This document shows, one piece after another, positions 25,796 to 38,341 of a DNA stretch of 64,000 nt. How positions within the stretch are numbered: position 1 is the stretch's first letter; each line of letters starts with the position of its first letter. The notes under the pieces are model-generated. The model saw only the letters and a list, made by a program, of their open reading frames with translations. It was not told the origin of the DNA and searched no databases. The stretch lies in NCBI GenBank assembly GCA_027625915.1, contig JANTQA010000063.1:1240001-1304000 (forward strand), in the 5' to 3' direction. Origin of the DNA: Anaeramoeba flamelloides. Lineage: Eukaryota > Metamonada > Anaeramoebidae. The position numbers and the translations under genes are program-made.

Positions 25796-26489
25796 TATTT
25801 TTTTTTGGGACAGTCTTTAGAAAAAAAATTACTTTGATTAATTCGGGATTTTGTTTCGGATTTTTTTTAGTTCTTGCATTTTGGTATTTCTTGATTTTAT
25901 TACTTTTTGAAACTTTACTTTTTTATTTATTTTTGAGTTCTTCCCCTTTTTATCATGAATTAAAGTTGGAGAGGTAAAAACAATCATTATGTAAATGAAA
26001 TATACAAGAAGAGATAAAACGGTTCAAACTGTGATAGGGTTTGATTCAAATACACTTTAAATATTTTTTGAACGGTTGTCTTGTATTGTGAGAGACCTGA
26101 CTAGTATCGTTGATTTGTAATGGGATTTTATTTTTGGGATCCTGGTGATATAATTAGCGGCGACTAAAAAACATTATAAAAATCGAGTATTTATATTCTT
26201 AAATGAAAAATAATGGAAAAACTCAAAAAAAAAAAATAAACTGATAATTTTCCAAAGGGTTGCAAGGTTCTACATTACTTTTCTTTTCATTTAAAAACTT
26301 AATATTTGAGAAATCTTCTTCTTTTCCTTTTTTCTTTTTTTTTTATTTCAAAATTATTACTTTTGTATTTCCCTATTTAAGAGAAATGGTAGATATTCTT
26401 GCCTTCAAAATTAACCATTCAATTGTTTCTAGATTTTGGAAAATTTCTAAAAAATGATTGAAAAACGAAAATCAACATTCAAAACATTG
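25796..26489. other. Intergenic, nothing supportable
   Basis: T-rich DNA; open frames here are low-complexity Phe/Leu translations without motifs. Confidence 0.4.
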
Positions 26490-27080
26490 CTTGTTAAATT
26501 TTATTTTTTTCCATTTTTTCCTCGATGAATTTTCCATATATTGGGAAGAAAGAATTACAAAGGAAAAAGATCAAGTTGTTAATGGATAATACTGAGATGC
26601 GAAACACAAAAGTATGGGTAACTTGAAAATAAAAACAAAAAAGCAAAGTCAAAAAATGACCAAAGGATTTTTAAAATCAAAACAGATCAAAAAAAAAAAA
26701 GAAATTACAATCAAATTAAACAATGATCTCAAATGAACATTCATGATCACTTATCAAATTAAATTAAATTAAATGAAAGTACCGTAGCTGTGATTTTGGG
26801 TGTTCTTAATTAACGATAGCATTGTTTTTTTTTTTTTTTTTTGATTTTTACCAATTGCTTCTTATAAACCCTTTTTAAATTTCTCTTTTTTTTTTTTTTT
26901 TCTTTTTCCTTTTTCCTTTTAAAATTTTTTTTTTTTGCTTTTTAAACATAAAAATGATTTGGGTGTGCCTTATTATGAATAATAGTGAACTGTATTTTTT
27001 TTATTTTTAAATTCATGAAAGGAAATTCAAGTCAAAAAGCACATTTAGAGCGTAATTTACACTTACCCAACAATAATAAT
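26490..27080 (+). pseudogene. Inverted duplicate of a small reading frame, decayed copy
   Basis: ATG at 26525 opens MNFPYIGKKELQRKK, close to MNFLYIGKKSCKRKR encoded at 41758-41528 (-). About 35 codons in, the similarity continues in another frame (HKSMGNLKIK versus HESMGNLKIQ), so this copy is frameshifted. The 5' flank (TTTTTTTCCATTTTTTCC) and a 3' block (about 27000-27070, TTAGAGCGTAATTTACACTT) also match the other copy in inverse orientation. The duplicated unit is therefore about 550-600 bp and probably mobile. Function unknown. Confidence 0.55.
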
Positions 27081-29179
27081 AATTTATAATTTTTTTTTTT
27101 TGGGGTGACTAATTAGATTTTTAAAAAGGAATGTTTTTTTAAATAAACTATTTTCCAGTCAAAACCCCAGTTGTCATGAATAAATTACGCTTGTTTAAAG
27201 AGTTTGAATGGATATTAGAAGAAGTAAATATAAATATTTGAGAAATTTCAAAATTAAAAACATTTTTTTACATTTTGATTTTTTCGTTTTCAATTTTTTT
27301 TTAGGCAATTGTTTTGCAATTTTTTTTTTTGATAAGATCTATTGTCACTTGGTAAAAACGTCATTCTAATTTTATTGAAAACAGTGGAAATGATTCTAGA
27401 AAAATCATCTTGTTTTCTATTGGAATTTTATTTGATCTTTATTTGGAGATAAAATGAACTTTATTGTTTTTTTCAAATATCCCATTCCAGGATTTTACTT
27501 TTTGAATTTTTAAGAAAATATATTGATTTATTAGAGTTACTTCATACTATGATATCAACTATTTTCCGATTACTGTTATTTTCCAATTAATATATGAAAA
27601 TTTTTATTTCGATTTCCTAAATGAAAATTAATTATTACTGTTACAATCAAATTAAAAGAGTAAAAAATTTGTCTTAGTGTCCACCAAGTTCATTTAATTA
27701 AATGTCTAAAAATATCATTTCTAAACGATTAGTTAAATATTTTTGGATTTTTCAACTAATTATTCATATAAAAATATTTTGGAGAATTTGAAATAACAAT
27801 TTTAATTTTTTAATTGGAAAATACTGATAAATTCAACTAAATATCTGAAAATTTTTACTTCATTTTCCTTTTTCAAATTTTTTTAAAATCTTAGCTTTGA
27901 ATAAAGCGTTCTATTGGTTTAAATGCTAAGAAGCTTTATAAAATTTGATAATTCTCAAAAGATTCTTATATTGTGTTGTTTTAAAAGTGGTGCTCCAAGA
28001 TTACAAAAATGTGAAATTGAACTAAAAATATTATTATATAAATCTGAATTTATCAAATAATAGTAATATTATTTGGCTTATTACTTATTCGTTTTTTCAA
28101 AGGACAATTATAAAAAATAATTGATTTTTGTGATTTGTTATTGCTGATATTTGCCGAATAAAAGGGAAAAAAATTCAGGTCATTTTCTTTTCCTTTTTCA
28201 AAGACGAGAAATATTCCTTTCATTTCGGATTCTTAGTTCGTCCAATAAATTGAAGAGTATTAATACAAAGAAGAACAAACCAATAAAATAGAGGTCGCAA
28301 ATTATAACCTACTTCCATGAAGACTCTATTTGTAAAAGAAAAAGGAAAAAGAAGTGAAAATTTTTTCCAATTTATTAGACAAATACCAGTAAAACATAAA
28401 TTATGGAGTAAATATTTGTTTTTTTTTCATTTAAAAGTACTTCATTTTCCTTGTTTCACTGTCGTTTTTCAATTTGATTTTTAAAATGACTCAACTCTAA
28501 TACAAAATTAAAAAACTACAGAAAATTTGTGTTTACCTTTTCCCAAATTTGAAAGGTAAAAAACGGTAGATCGTCAAAAAAAAAAAAAAAAAAAAAACTA
28601 TTGATTCTTTCTTTGACAAATTTCGGAATAGAATGATGAAAACCATTACTTTAGTAACTTCGGCTGAGAAAATTGTTTCTACTCTTCTAGGAGATCAGTT
28701 AAATCTCGAAAAAAAATTTAGTGGTGTGTTGTTGTTATTGAAAAAAAAAATAATCAAAACTTTGAAAGATGATTATTGAGTTGATCAAAAAGATTGAAAC
28801 AACTTGAGTTTTGAATGGGTTTTTAATTTTATTTTGATTTTGGTTGGAGAAACTTTTGAATTGTTTGTTTAATTGTTTTATTTAAAATGGCAAATTGTTT
28901 GGTTTGACGACAAAAATATCAATAAATGTGTAGGTTATAAGTGAAAATTTTGTTCTTTAAAATTAGTACCAGAAGGAACTTCGAGACGCCGTTTTTTTTT
29001 AGAAATCACTTGACATTGCTCTCTATCATTCAGTTCATGAATAAAATTAGCCTATTGTTTGTGACCTCGTTAATCTAAAATAGATGCTTTTTGTTAAAAA
29101 GGAAAATAATAACCATAAGATCTAATTTTGAAATGTTGTTTTTTTTTACTGACTTTTAAACAAACATATCAAACATAAT
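27081..29179. other. Intergenic with one weak foldback
   Basis: No gene supported. An imperfect foldback at about 28160-28375 pairs CATTTTCTTTTCCTTTTTCAAA with AAAAGAAAAAGGAAAAAGAAG-type sequence. Poly-A runs lie at about 28579-28597 and 29260-29287. Confidence 0.35.
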
Positions 29180-29257
29180 TTACATTAAATTTCCAATTTC
29201 TGTTTCAAACACCAAAAGTTTTTTTTTCAGGCAGAAAGAAACGGGTAACAAGCAGTG

Positions 29258-29292
<35 letters not shown>

Positions 29293-30053
29293 AGTCTAAA
29301 TAGTATTCCTTACCTTTGCTATCATCTATTTTTGTTATTAAAGATGATACCAAAATTGAGTTTTGCTGTTTTTTTATGTTAAATGTTGGAATTTGTCCCT
29401 TTTGGGACAGTTGAACTTTGTTTAGGGTTGTTTGTAATCCTTTTGTTGAGTCTTTATTCAGCTTTGGAAAAATTGTGTTTTTATTCAAAGCATCCGTAAA
29501 TGTATTCGTAATTGAGTAGGTGATCTTTCTTGGCCACACCAGACCACTGTTTTGCCTTTCTGTCATAAAGTAATGATTTTCATTGTAAAGTGTGCTGACC
29601 AAACGAAAATAATATTTGTTTTTTTTTTTTTTTTTTGGTGTGAATGGGTAGCATTTACAATTTTCAAGAGAGATCGTTTCAAGTGGGGGTTTTCGTTGTT
29701 TAAATTCTTTTTTGCTTGAATAACAGACTAAAGATCCCTTATAAAGAACAAAATATCTTTTTTTTGTTGGCTTCTGGCCATCTTTTTTTTTTTTTGGAAA
29801 GAATTGTTTTGTGTTTTTTTAGTTTTGAGGAAAGTTGTGAGAAGATTGAAGATTGAATTTTGAAATGAAGAAATAAAATCAAAAGATTTGGAGAAATACC
29901 AATAAGCATGGTCAAATTTCCCTCATGAATAATGGGGTCTTTGAGGGACTTTGACATAATTTGTAATTTGGAAAAAAAAATGGTAAATTTCAATATATTT
30001 TTAAATTTTCCAGAGATTTTGAAACTTTCTGAAAAGAATGTTAGTTTTGGCAT
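29180..30053 (-). CDS. Small PH-domain protein, three exons
   Basis: Exons 30053-29900, 29781-29314 and 29199-29180 (TAA). Introns of 118 bp (GTATTT...AAAG) and 114 bp (GTAAGG...ACAG) are both phase 1, and the last exon is only 20 nt (E-I-G-N-L-M-stop). The product is 213 residues from the ATG at 30053, or 181 from an in-frame ATG at 29957 that directly precedes the domain. PH features in order: IIHEGNLTMLIDGQ, KKRYFVLYKGSLVCYSS (strands 1-3), PLETISLENCKCYPFTP, NKYYFRLVSTLYNENHYFM. The typical C-terminal-helix Trp is not obvious. PH domains bind phosphoinositides or protein partners at membranes. An internal poly-Lys string encoded by an 18-base A run sits in a loop and could vary in length. 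The tail (KGLQTTLNKVQLSQKGQ) is unrecognised. Confidence 0.75.
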
Positions 30054-31668
30054 CTATTTTTGTTTTTGGTTTGAACGAGCTGTTGTTTGAAACATTTGAG
30101 TAGTTTGGGAAGAAACAAATAATTATGATCTTTGCCAACTAATGACATAATCAACAAAAACCGGTTGATAATTTCTTTTATTGAATTTAATCTTTTCGGA
30201 TCACATAATACAAACTTGGATCTCAGAACTACTTTCGTTTGATTGAATCAAAGTACTGGAAAAAATTTTAAAATTTTTTTTTTTGGAAGAAATTTCAAAG
30301 TTTTGTTAGAAATAAGTAATTTTTTTGATTTGGACTTGAGTATACAATTGGGTTTGTATTTTGGTTCTACATATTATAAATTTTAAGATCAAATTATAAT
30401 TCTCGATTAAAGGAATTTTCTTCTATAATATAAAACTTGAAGAAAATTATAATTTACTGATTTTCCAAACGATAAAATCTTCGAAATAAAATGACCATTC
30501 ATTTCTAATAGAAGGAAAATAATACTTTCTAACTTTCCAAAATAATACTATTTGTAGCAAAATAAATGGAAAAAAATTTTCATTCCACTTTCCAAAAAAA
30601 AGAGTTTTTGAAAATCAGGTAAAAATTCAATTTTTTGATACCCCTAAATCAGTTAAAACTATTTTCCCCTCTTTTTAGAATTGGAAAAGTTAATTTTGAT
30701 GCTTTGTTATCCTTCTGGATATATGATTATTTCGGAAAGGTGAATGAAAATTTTGATCGTTTTATTTGACAATTAACAGGGGTATCAAAAGAATAACAAT
30801 AAACCACTCCACCTTGACCCTAAAAGGAAAAATAAAAAAAAAACATGTTTATTTAACTGAAATTTTACTATGTTATTCAAAAAATGTTTATCGAAATCAA
30901 TAGAAAAATTTTGTACTAGTTATTTTGTAACCAATAGTAAGGTTAAATTAACGAGTATATTTAAAACATTCAGTATTACACATCTATTGTCAATTTTAAT
31001 TACAGGTTTTGTTGAACATGGAAATAATCTCAATCTTTCAAAAAGAAACATTAAAGGGAACAATCTATATTAATTTTTTTTTCCTCAATTTAATAGCGAT
31101 TGAAAAATTTTTTTGCCAATTACTTTGATTTGAAATCCCTGTTTATTTACAATATTAATCATATTTCTTGATAAGGAATCCTTATTTAGAAATAGGTCAA
31201 AAAAAAATAATAGAGACTATTCCCTTAATGATCAAGTTTCACCCTTGAAAAATTATGAACCAATAATTTATGGTGGCTCACTTTTTAAATTATTTTCTGT
31301 ATTTTACTGTTTGCTTGGTCAAAATTTTCACTCATAAACTTTTTTCCAATTGTGCTATCAGATCTTGATGTGGAATTCTTAGTTCGCCTAATATACTGTT
31401 AAATTCCTATTAAAAAATGACAATTTTTGGTTCACAGTCTAAAATATTGTATTAATTTATTAGTTTAAGTAAAACCAAAGATCTTTAAAACACATTTTAT
31501 AAATGATATTTTTAAACAATAAATTAAACTTCCTAAATTAACTCTTAGAAAAATTTTTTACTCTACTAATTTGATTGTATCACTAATATTTAATATTCAT
31601 TTTGGAAATTAAAAGTAAAAATTTTGATTTATTATTTCGTAAATAATAGTATATCAAAAAAAAGTTTT

Positions 31669-31866
31669 ACAACCAGTTCTACTTTTAAGAACACACTCTG
31701 AACAAAATTTAAGGAACACAAAAAAATTCCAAATTAAAGCACAAAATTCAAATTCTAGTAAAATAATTTGAGTAAAAAAAAAATTACAAATTTTTTGCTT
31801 TAATTTGAGATTTGTTTGTTCCTTAAATTTTGTTCAAAGGTGTCTTAAATACAGAATTGACTCTAC
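31669..31866. mobile_element. Foldback MITE, CAGTCAGTTCC family, copy 2
   Basis: Left arm CCAGTTCTACTTTTAAGAAC, right arm ending ACAGAATTGACTCTA; the inner AAATTAAAGCA / GCTTTAATTTGAGATTT arms match the 15.1-kb copy. About 198 bp, non-coding. Confidence 0.7.
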
Positions 31867-33494
31867 TTCTAAAAATCAAAATGTATGTTTGTGACTTTTT
31901 TCAAATATAAAAGAATTTTCCTTTTCCTTTTTTTATCATTCTAACAAAAAAAGAATTTTTATTAGAACATTAAACATATTTATACTATAGTTAATAAAAT
32001 TCGAGCTATTTTTTTTTTTGACTCAAACAATAAAAAAAAAAAACCATATAATTTAAATAATTATAAAATAGACAAGAAACTTATTTAAGTATTGTAATGC
32101 AATGAACAAATTAAGATATTATTTCATGTCATCTATATTATATTTGAGAGTGAAAAAAACCTAATTAAAATGAAAAATCATACTACAATTTTGGAAGTAC
32201 TTTTTAATTCGAGTTGAATAAAATTTGTTCTTAATTATAAAGTCTCGATCTTTTCTTGCATTTTTAAAACCATATAATTAGAGAATTTTTCTTGTTTTTA
32301 CTATACCTGAGCTTTATCTGGAGCATAAGAAATCTATTTTTTGATTTGCGCGTATGTTTTGAGATTAAAAAAATTATTTAACAAGGAGGCATATGTTATT
32401 TTATTTCTAAGTAACCAGTGATCAATAATGTTTGAAAACTGGATTATTATCATGTAAATTGACTTTTTGTTTATTTTTTAGTGAATTTTTTTTATTTTAT
32501 GTTTTTGTAATAGCCGTTGAATTCTTCTTTTTTTATCCTATTGTCGATTATTTCTTTTTTTTTTTTTTTTTAAAGTTTTTTTTTAATTTTGAATTTTTTT
32601 TTTGACTCTTATTTCTTTTAAAATATTTAAAAAAAAAAAAAAAGAAATAGATAATAAAATAAAAAATAAATAGTAAATATATTTCATTTTTCCAATTCCA
32701 AACTTTAAAATAACAATATTCGAATGATCTTTTCATTAATTACTCAATTTTGGAAATCAAGCATTTGAACATTTTTCAACAGTGAAAAAACATCCAAACT
32801 AAAAATTAATATATTTTTGAATACCAAAACATTAAAACCCCATTTGTATTCAATTTATAAGTATCTATTTATACTTTTATACTAAAATTTGAATATTAGA
32901 AATTTATTTGAAAAAAAAATTTTTTAATAACTTTCAAAAAATACTATTACTGTTTTCCAAATAATGCATAGAGAAATGTTTAATCTGTGTTTCAAAATTA
33001 AGAGTGTGTTCATTTGTTAAGAAGACCTATATATTAACCAACCAAAGAAATCAAAAATATAATTAAATATGGTATTGGTTTCTGAAAGTTCTATTATTTA
33101 AAAAGGAATTTGAAAAATAAAAGATCAAATTGGATAAGTTATCTCAAATATTTGAATTAAAATTTTTACCATCAAAAAAAACAAAAAAATTCCAAAAAAT
33201 TGAGAAAACAATATAAAATTTTGAACAAATTGTATTCTTAATTTCAACTTGACATAGAATATCGTGGGGTTTAAGATTAAAATTGATTTGAACTTATGTA
33301 TTCTATTCGCCATTTCATTGGATGTTGTATTGGAACAAGAATAAAAAATAGTACAGATTATATTTTGAAGAAAAGATTATTGTACTTGTGTATGCATTAT
33401 TTGGATCGCTGCAATGAATATCTATCACAGAAGAACTAAAAACTTCAGGATATACATTATAAACAATAATCCCTTTTTTCTGATGTTCATAACC

Positions 33495-33926
33495 CTTAAG
33501 GAATATCTAAAATAAAGCCAGCACTTGAGTCTTAAGAATTAAAACATCAGAGAATTAGACTCTTTATCTCTTTAGATCCAATAGAACTATAAATTTCGAA
33601 CTTTTAGAATATAGTTATTTTTAACGAGATCAGACAGTTAAGTGGAAGACTGTATTACAACCCATAGCCCAGCCATGTTTCTTCTAATTGAATATTGTCT
33701 AGTTTCCAATTAAAATCTCTGAATAAATGGAATTAGAAGAAATATGGTTAGGTTGTAGTTTTTACTATCATCTTCCAATTCATATCTGATCATGCAAAAT
33801 TATCTATATTCCTAAAATTTTTGAAATTTTATAGTTCTTCTGGATCTCAAGAAATATAGAGCATAATTCACTGACGTTTCGATTCTTAAGACTCAAGTGC
33901 TTGTTTTATTTCAGATAGTCCTTAAA
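33495..33926. repeat. 432-bp near-complete palindrome (foldback element)
   Basis: Arms of about 210 bp meet near 33710. The left arm begins TTAAGGAATATCTAAAATAA; the right arm reversed begins TTAAGGACTATCTGAAATAA. AGCACTTGAGTCTTAAGAAT occurs identically in both arms, and CATGTTTCTTCTAATT pairs with CATATTTCTTCTAATT near the centre. Arm identity is roughly 75-80% by eye. No gene inside. Confidence 0.75.
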
Positions 33927-35000
33927 TTTTAATAATTTAATTAAAAATTTAACACTTTTTGAATATTTCTTTCTATCAACCCCAACGACCTTTTCTTACA
34001 ATTGTGATAAAAAACTCATGTCTTATTTTATATTTTTTGTTTTACAAATAGAGTTTTCAGGGAAGTTGGTGAAAATTTAGATCTCTATTTCAAAAAGAAA
34101 AATCAAAATGGATATGTTTTCATTATTTCTCGTGTAACTACGGGTTTAAACTATTTGATTTCACTGGAAGAAATTCACCAAAGAAAAAAGGTTACTCTTT
34201 TGGGATGAATTCCAGACTTGTGATGGGAAAAGTTCATTGTCCAAACCTCGATTTTTTTGTAAATTCTTTTTCAAGAATCAATTTTGATAAAATTTTATAG
34301 TTGATTTTGTTATCCAAAACACTATCAAGTTAAAAGAAGAAAAATGCTAGATCTTTCAAGTTCTTCAAACTATTACATAAAGAGGCATTTTATTAACAAA
34401 AATCATCCCATCTCCAATCTCAAAAAAACATCCAATAACTTTATTCTTAGATATCTATAATAATTCTTTTTTATATATTAATTCGATTTCATCTAGGTAG
34501 AATTCATTTTGAGTATTTTATTTAAATCAAATTCAATTTTTAAATTTATTTGTCAAGGAAATAACTTTTTGACAGATCAAAGTATTTTTTTGCTAAATAT
34601 AACTAAATTAAAAGAAACGAAATTTTCAAAGAGAGAAAATATAAATAATCTCCAAAACTCATACTCAACAACAACATTAACAGCACGCCTCTTTAAATAT
34701 TGGGTTAGTTTTGGAATATTTCAAAGATGAGAGGAATTATTACCAAACGAAGAAAAACTAAAAAATTTGAAATGAGAGAATAACTTTGTTTGGAATTACA
34801 AAAAAGTTCGTATACTTTAATGATCAACAAATTAAAGATAACAACTCACCCAAGTATTGTTCTCTTGACAAAAATAACAAATTGTTCCTAAACAAGGGAA
34901 AACTGAATCCAAAATTTTAATCGAGGTGATCCATTTTTTAATTTTCGTAACAAACAATAGTTCTTTTTTTCTCATTTTAAGTACTTTCATTTTCATCCAA

Positions 35001-36503
35001 ATGAACCAACTAACAGAAGAACAAATAGAAAAATATTACAAAGGTAAATACCAACAATGCCCTCTTTGTGAAACAAATAATCAGATTAGCACTTTAGGCG
35101 CTGGATTTCGATCGTGTGATGAGTGCAAGGGGATCTTTTGCTTTTATTGCCAAGCTACATTCCAAACACAATTTGAAGCATTTGAGCATTTTTTAGCCTA
35201 CCACAAAAAAGATGTTTGCAACAATTTCCAAACAAGCGATCTGAATAAAGCAGTTAAAGACAATTATTTTATTTTTTTTCGGTTTTTTAAAGGCAACCAA
35301 GAAAAGATCACTTTACCTATAACATATATTGATTCGGTACTTGAAGTCAAGTGGAGGCTTTATTGGCTTTTAAATCTTGATATTCAAAAAGCAAGGTTCA
35401 TTTTTGCAGGCAAGTATCTTTCGAATGAAAGAATTTTGTGTCACTACGGTTTGCAAAAAGAATCTACTTGTCTGATCAGAATGAATGAAGAACCCAATCT
35501 ATCTATTTATGTTACGGTTTTGAACGATCAAATCCGAGAGGTGAAGAAGATTCAGACTTCACGCTTTCGAAAGAAGACCACAAAAATGGTGGCAAAATAT
35601 CGAGAGTACCAACTAATCGAAATTGACACAAAGAAATTTGATAACCCTGAAGCACAATTTAATCAATTTCGAATTGATTTGGAAAAAATATCAAATATCC
35701 CATCAAGGGAACAAATCTTTTTTGCAAATGGGAGAAGAGTCTTTTTAAAAACAGTCAAGCAATTTAGTGAGTTTTGTCAAAATCAAGAACAATTGTTTAG
35801 TCTGAACGTAATATCAATCAATGATTTCCAGAAACTAAATACATTTTCCTCTTTTTCCATCGATTTTTTACAATTCTTTAAATCCCAAGTTGACGGCGAC
35901 GTCAAAATTGGTGAATATTTAGTGCACCAATGCTTTATTGAAAAACGATTATCTCGAAATATTGAAGAAATTAACAAAATATTATTAAAAAAAAATGCAT
36001 TTACCCAAAAGCAAATATACCATTTTTTAAAATGGATCTATTCAGGAAAACTGAACCATTTGCCTTCAATATTGCCCATTTTTAAGAAATTTAAGATTAA
36101 AAATGTTAAAGAAATCGATTATATGCTTGCCTTTAAGCAACTTTATGAAGACGTCGAATCTAAAGATTTTCTGATGAAAACAAATAATGAAAATGAAAAT
36201 GAAAATGAAAAAGAAATTAAAATCCATAAATTTATTTTATGGGCAAGGTGTGGGGTTTATAAAACAATGTTTCAAAATCTAAATGAAAATGAAAAAAACA
36301 TTAGTTCTATAACCGATTTTACTTCCAAATCGCTACAATCAATTGAAATGTTATTAAAGTTTCTTTATACAAATGATTTCATATTAACATCCAACAAAAA
36401 TGCCAATCTTATTTGTGATGAATTAAAAGATGCTCCAGAATATTATCAATTTAATGAAAATTCCATTTTTAAAGATTTATTATACAAACAAACCAATAAT
36501 TAA
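35001..36503 (+). CDS. IBR-like zinc finger / ubiquitin-like / double BTB protein
   Basis: Single exon, ATG at 35001 (the frame is open further upstream but has no ATG), 500 residues, TAA. Residues 20-68 show C20-x2-C23, C39-x2-C42, C47-x2-C50 and H63-x4-H68, the spacing of an IBR/BRcat-type two-zinc module ending His-His instead of His-Cys. Residues about 100-165 look ubiquitin-like (DSVLEVKWRLYWLLNLDIQ, then IFAGKYLSNERILCHYGLQ). A strand-rich region follows and may be a second, weaker ubiquitin-like fold. Two BTB/POZ halves come next: about 295-355 (VKIGEYLVHQCFIEKRLSRN...IYHFLKWIYSGKL) and about 395-470 (KIHKFILWARCGVYKTMF...EMLLKFLYTNDF). BTB proteins are typically cullin-3 adaptors, so a ubiquitin-related role is plausible. 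No RING1 domain or catalytic Rcat cysteine is evident, so E3 activity is not claimed. Confidence 0.85.
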   Translation: MNQLTEEQIEKYYKGKYQQCPLCETNNQISTLGAGFRSCDECKGIFCFYCQATFQTQFEAFEHFLAYHKKDVCNNFQTSDLNKAVKDNYFIFFRFFKGNQEKITLPITYIDSVLEVKWRLYWLLNLDIQKARFIFAGKYLSNERILCHYGLQKESTCLIRMNEEPNLSIYVTVLNDQIREVKKIQTSRFRKKTTKMVAKYREYQLIEIDTKKFDNPEAQFNQFRIDLEKISNIPSREQIFFANGRRVFLKTVKQFSEFCQNQEQLFSLNVISINDFQKLNTFSSFSIDFLQFFKSQVDGDVKIGEYLVHQCFIEKRLSRNIEEINKILLKKNAFTQKQIYHFLKWIYSGKLNHLPSILPIFKKFKIKNVKEIDYMLAFKQLYEDVESKDFLMKTNNENENENEKEIKIHKFILWARCGVYKTMFQNLNENEKNISSITDFTSKSLQSIEMLLKFLYTNDFILTSNKNANLICDELKDAPEYYQFNENSIFKDLLYKQTNN

Positions 36504-36711
36504 TTTCCTTTATTTATTCATTATTTGTTTTTTTTTTTTTGCACTCTTCCTTTCAATTAAAATAAAATAAAAAGCTGGTTAAAAAGCCATTTAAAAATTT
36601 ATTTTAGTAAAGAACCTTAAATAATTAAGATGGTGGGGGCAGTTAGAGAAAAATAAAAAGAATAATAATAAAAATAAAGGTACCTGACTCGTCATATGTC
36701 TTAATATATGG

Positions 36712-36752
<41 letters not shown>

Positions 36753-37914
36753 CCAAAAAAGTGGGTAATTTTTTTTGTACATTTCATAAAAAACCATCTT
36801 TGTTAGTGGAGTTATTTGTTAATTGGAAATACGTAATTAAGTTTAATATTAATACCTATTGAATCATTGACTAAGGTATTTATTTTAAAATATGTTCATT
36901 GAAATATTCCAAAAAATGAAAAAAAAAAAAAAGCACCTTTATTTTGGTAAAAAAATGAACGGCCAATTTTGATGAAAAACTGAAAATAGTGAAAGTGTAC
37001 AAATGATTTTTTTAAACAATAAAATACATTAATATGTTTTCAATTCTATTTGAAAATTTGTTGAGATTAAACAAGTTATGAAAATGATTGTTTTGATCAA
37101 AAAGAAAATTATAAACATCCATTTTTCACCCCAGAAAAATATCAGATAAAACCGAGATGAGAAACTTTAGAATCTTTTATTTATGTAATAAAATACTAAA
37201 AAAAAATTTTAATTATCAAAAATTAATAAATAGTTAGTCAATGATTTTTTATATTTAAATACTGTTTTATGATTGGGTTTAAAAGATACATTTTAAAATA
37301 AATTTACCCCACTTTATTAGAAATAGCTATATAAAAAAAAAATAAATTTGCCCCCCACTTTCTTGAAAATAACATATATATATAAGAAATTGTTTTAATG
37401 GATATAAACATCTAAATTTGATTAGAAAATCTTTAACCAAGCCCTTGATTCACTATTTTGATTTAACAGCCCCACAGAATGGTTGTCTAAAAATTGAAAA
37501 AAATAAAAATATTTCTAAAGTTTTATTATTTTTTCGTTTATAAAATCATATTAATTTAAAAATCAGTCAAATGAGGCAAGAATTCACTTGTTTTTTTTTT
37601 AACCGAAATCCAAATAAATAACGAAAACCATTTTATTTTTTTTTTGGAAAAATGGAAATTTCATTAAAATTTTTTTTTTTTGAAAAATCACCAGCTCCTT
37701 TTGTTCAGTTGCAGTGAAATACATACCACCGAAACAAAACAATTTTAAATCCAAAATTAAAAATTAAACTATTCTTTCTTTGAGTTGATGAACTTCTTCT
37801 TTTTTGTTATTTTCTTCAACCCAAAAAAAGAGAAAATACAACTACTACCAAACATTCAATTTAAAAAGTTTGTTCTTTTTGTTTTTTTTATTATTATTAT
37901 TTTTGAAGGGAGGA

Positions 37915-38065
37915 AATTAATTTCCTCTTACAGCCTTAATTTCTAAATTTTGGTTTAGAAATTTTAATAAAGAATCATAATTATCTTTTTCATTAACTAA
38001 TGACAAGATGAATAATGAATCTTTGTTTCGAATAATATCAAAGATATTATTCTTATTATTTTTAT
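37915..38065 (-). mobile_element. LINE 3'-terminal coding fragment, copy 3
   Basis: On the minus strand an open segment reads FDIIRNKDSLFILSLVNEKD then LLKFLNQNLEI, ending in TAA near 37918. The same protein end and DNA occur in decayed form at about 51640-51730 and 55950-56050, just after LINE reverse-transcriptase sequence in the first of these. It is therefore taken as the last 50 or so codons of that element. Confidence 0.5.
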
Positions 38066-38143
38066 TAATTAAAAAGTTTGATCTTTATTAGTAATTTTTC
38101 AAACTCATTTTGATATAAATAATCTCACAAAGTTAATACATTA

Positions 38144-38341
38144 ATGAAAACCGAAAAAAAATCCCCAATGCCTATTGAAATAATAATTAATTATATAAAT
38201 GTTTACTTCAAGAAGGGCAATTATTACTGTTTATTACAGATCTTAGTCTTAATTAAATATCATTTTTATGCTTTAGAATTTGAAATCGAAATGTTGATTT
38301 TCCAAAAAAGTATTCCAAAAAAAAAATACCTTATTTTTTGA
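38144..38341 (+). CDS. Possible small protein, weakly F-box-like
   Basis: ATG-initiated 65-codon frame. The stretch MPIEIIINYINVYFKKGNYY...LLQILVLIKYHFYALEFE has the hydrophobic spacing of an F-box helix set, but it is short, isolated and next to a LINE fragment. It could equally be chance or an exon of an unrecognised gene. Confidence 0.2.
   Translation: MKTEKKSPMPIEIIINYINVYFKKGNYYCLLQILVLIKYHFYALEFEIEMLIFQKSIPKKKYLIF

Larger units (their letters stand above)
30054..35000. other. Gene-poor intergenic block
   Basis: Holds two inverted-repeat elements (31669-31866 and 33495-33926). Two ATG-initiated frames, 30870-31073 (+, 67 aa) and 33313-33125 (-, 62 aa, hydrophobic centre), are too short and featureless to call as genes. 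Confidence 0.4.

Noticed and set aside
30870-31073. 67-codon ATG frame on the plus strand
   Set aside because: No motif, no splice context and no second copy; expected by chance in this composition.
33125-33313. 62-codon hydrophobic frame on the minus strand
   Set aside because: It has an ATG and a possible membrane segment, but T-rich DNA yields such peptides often.
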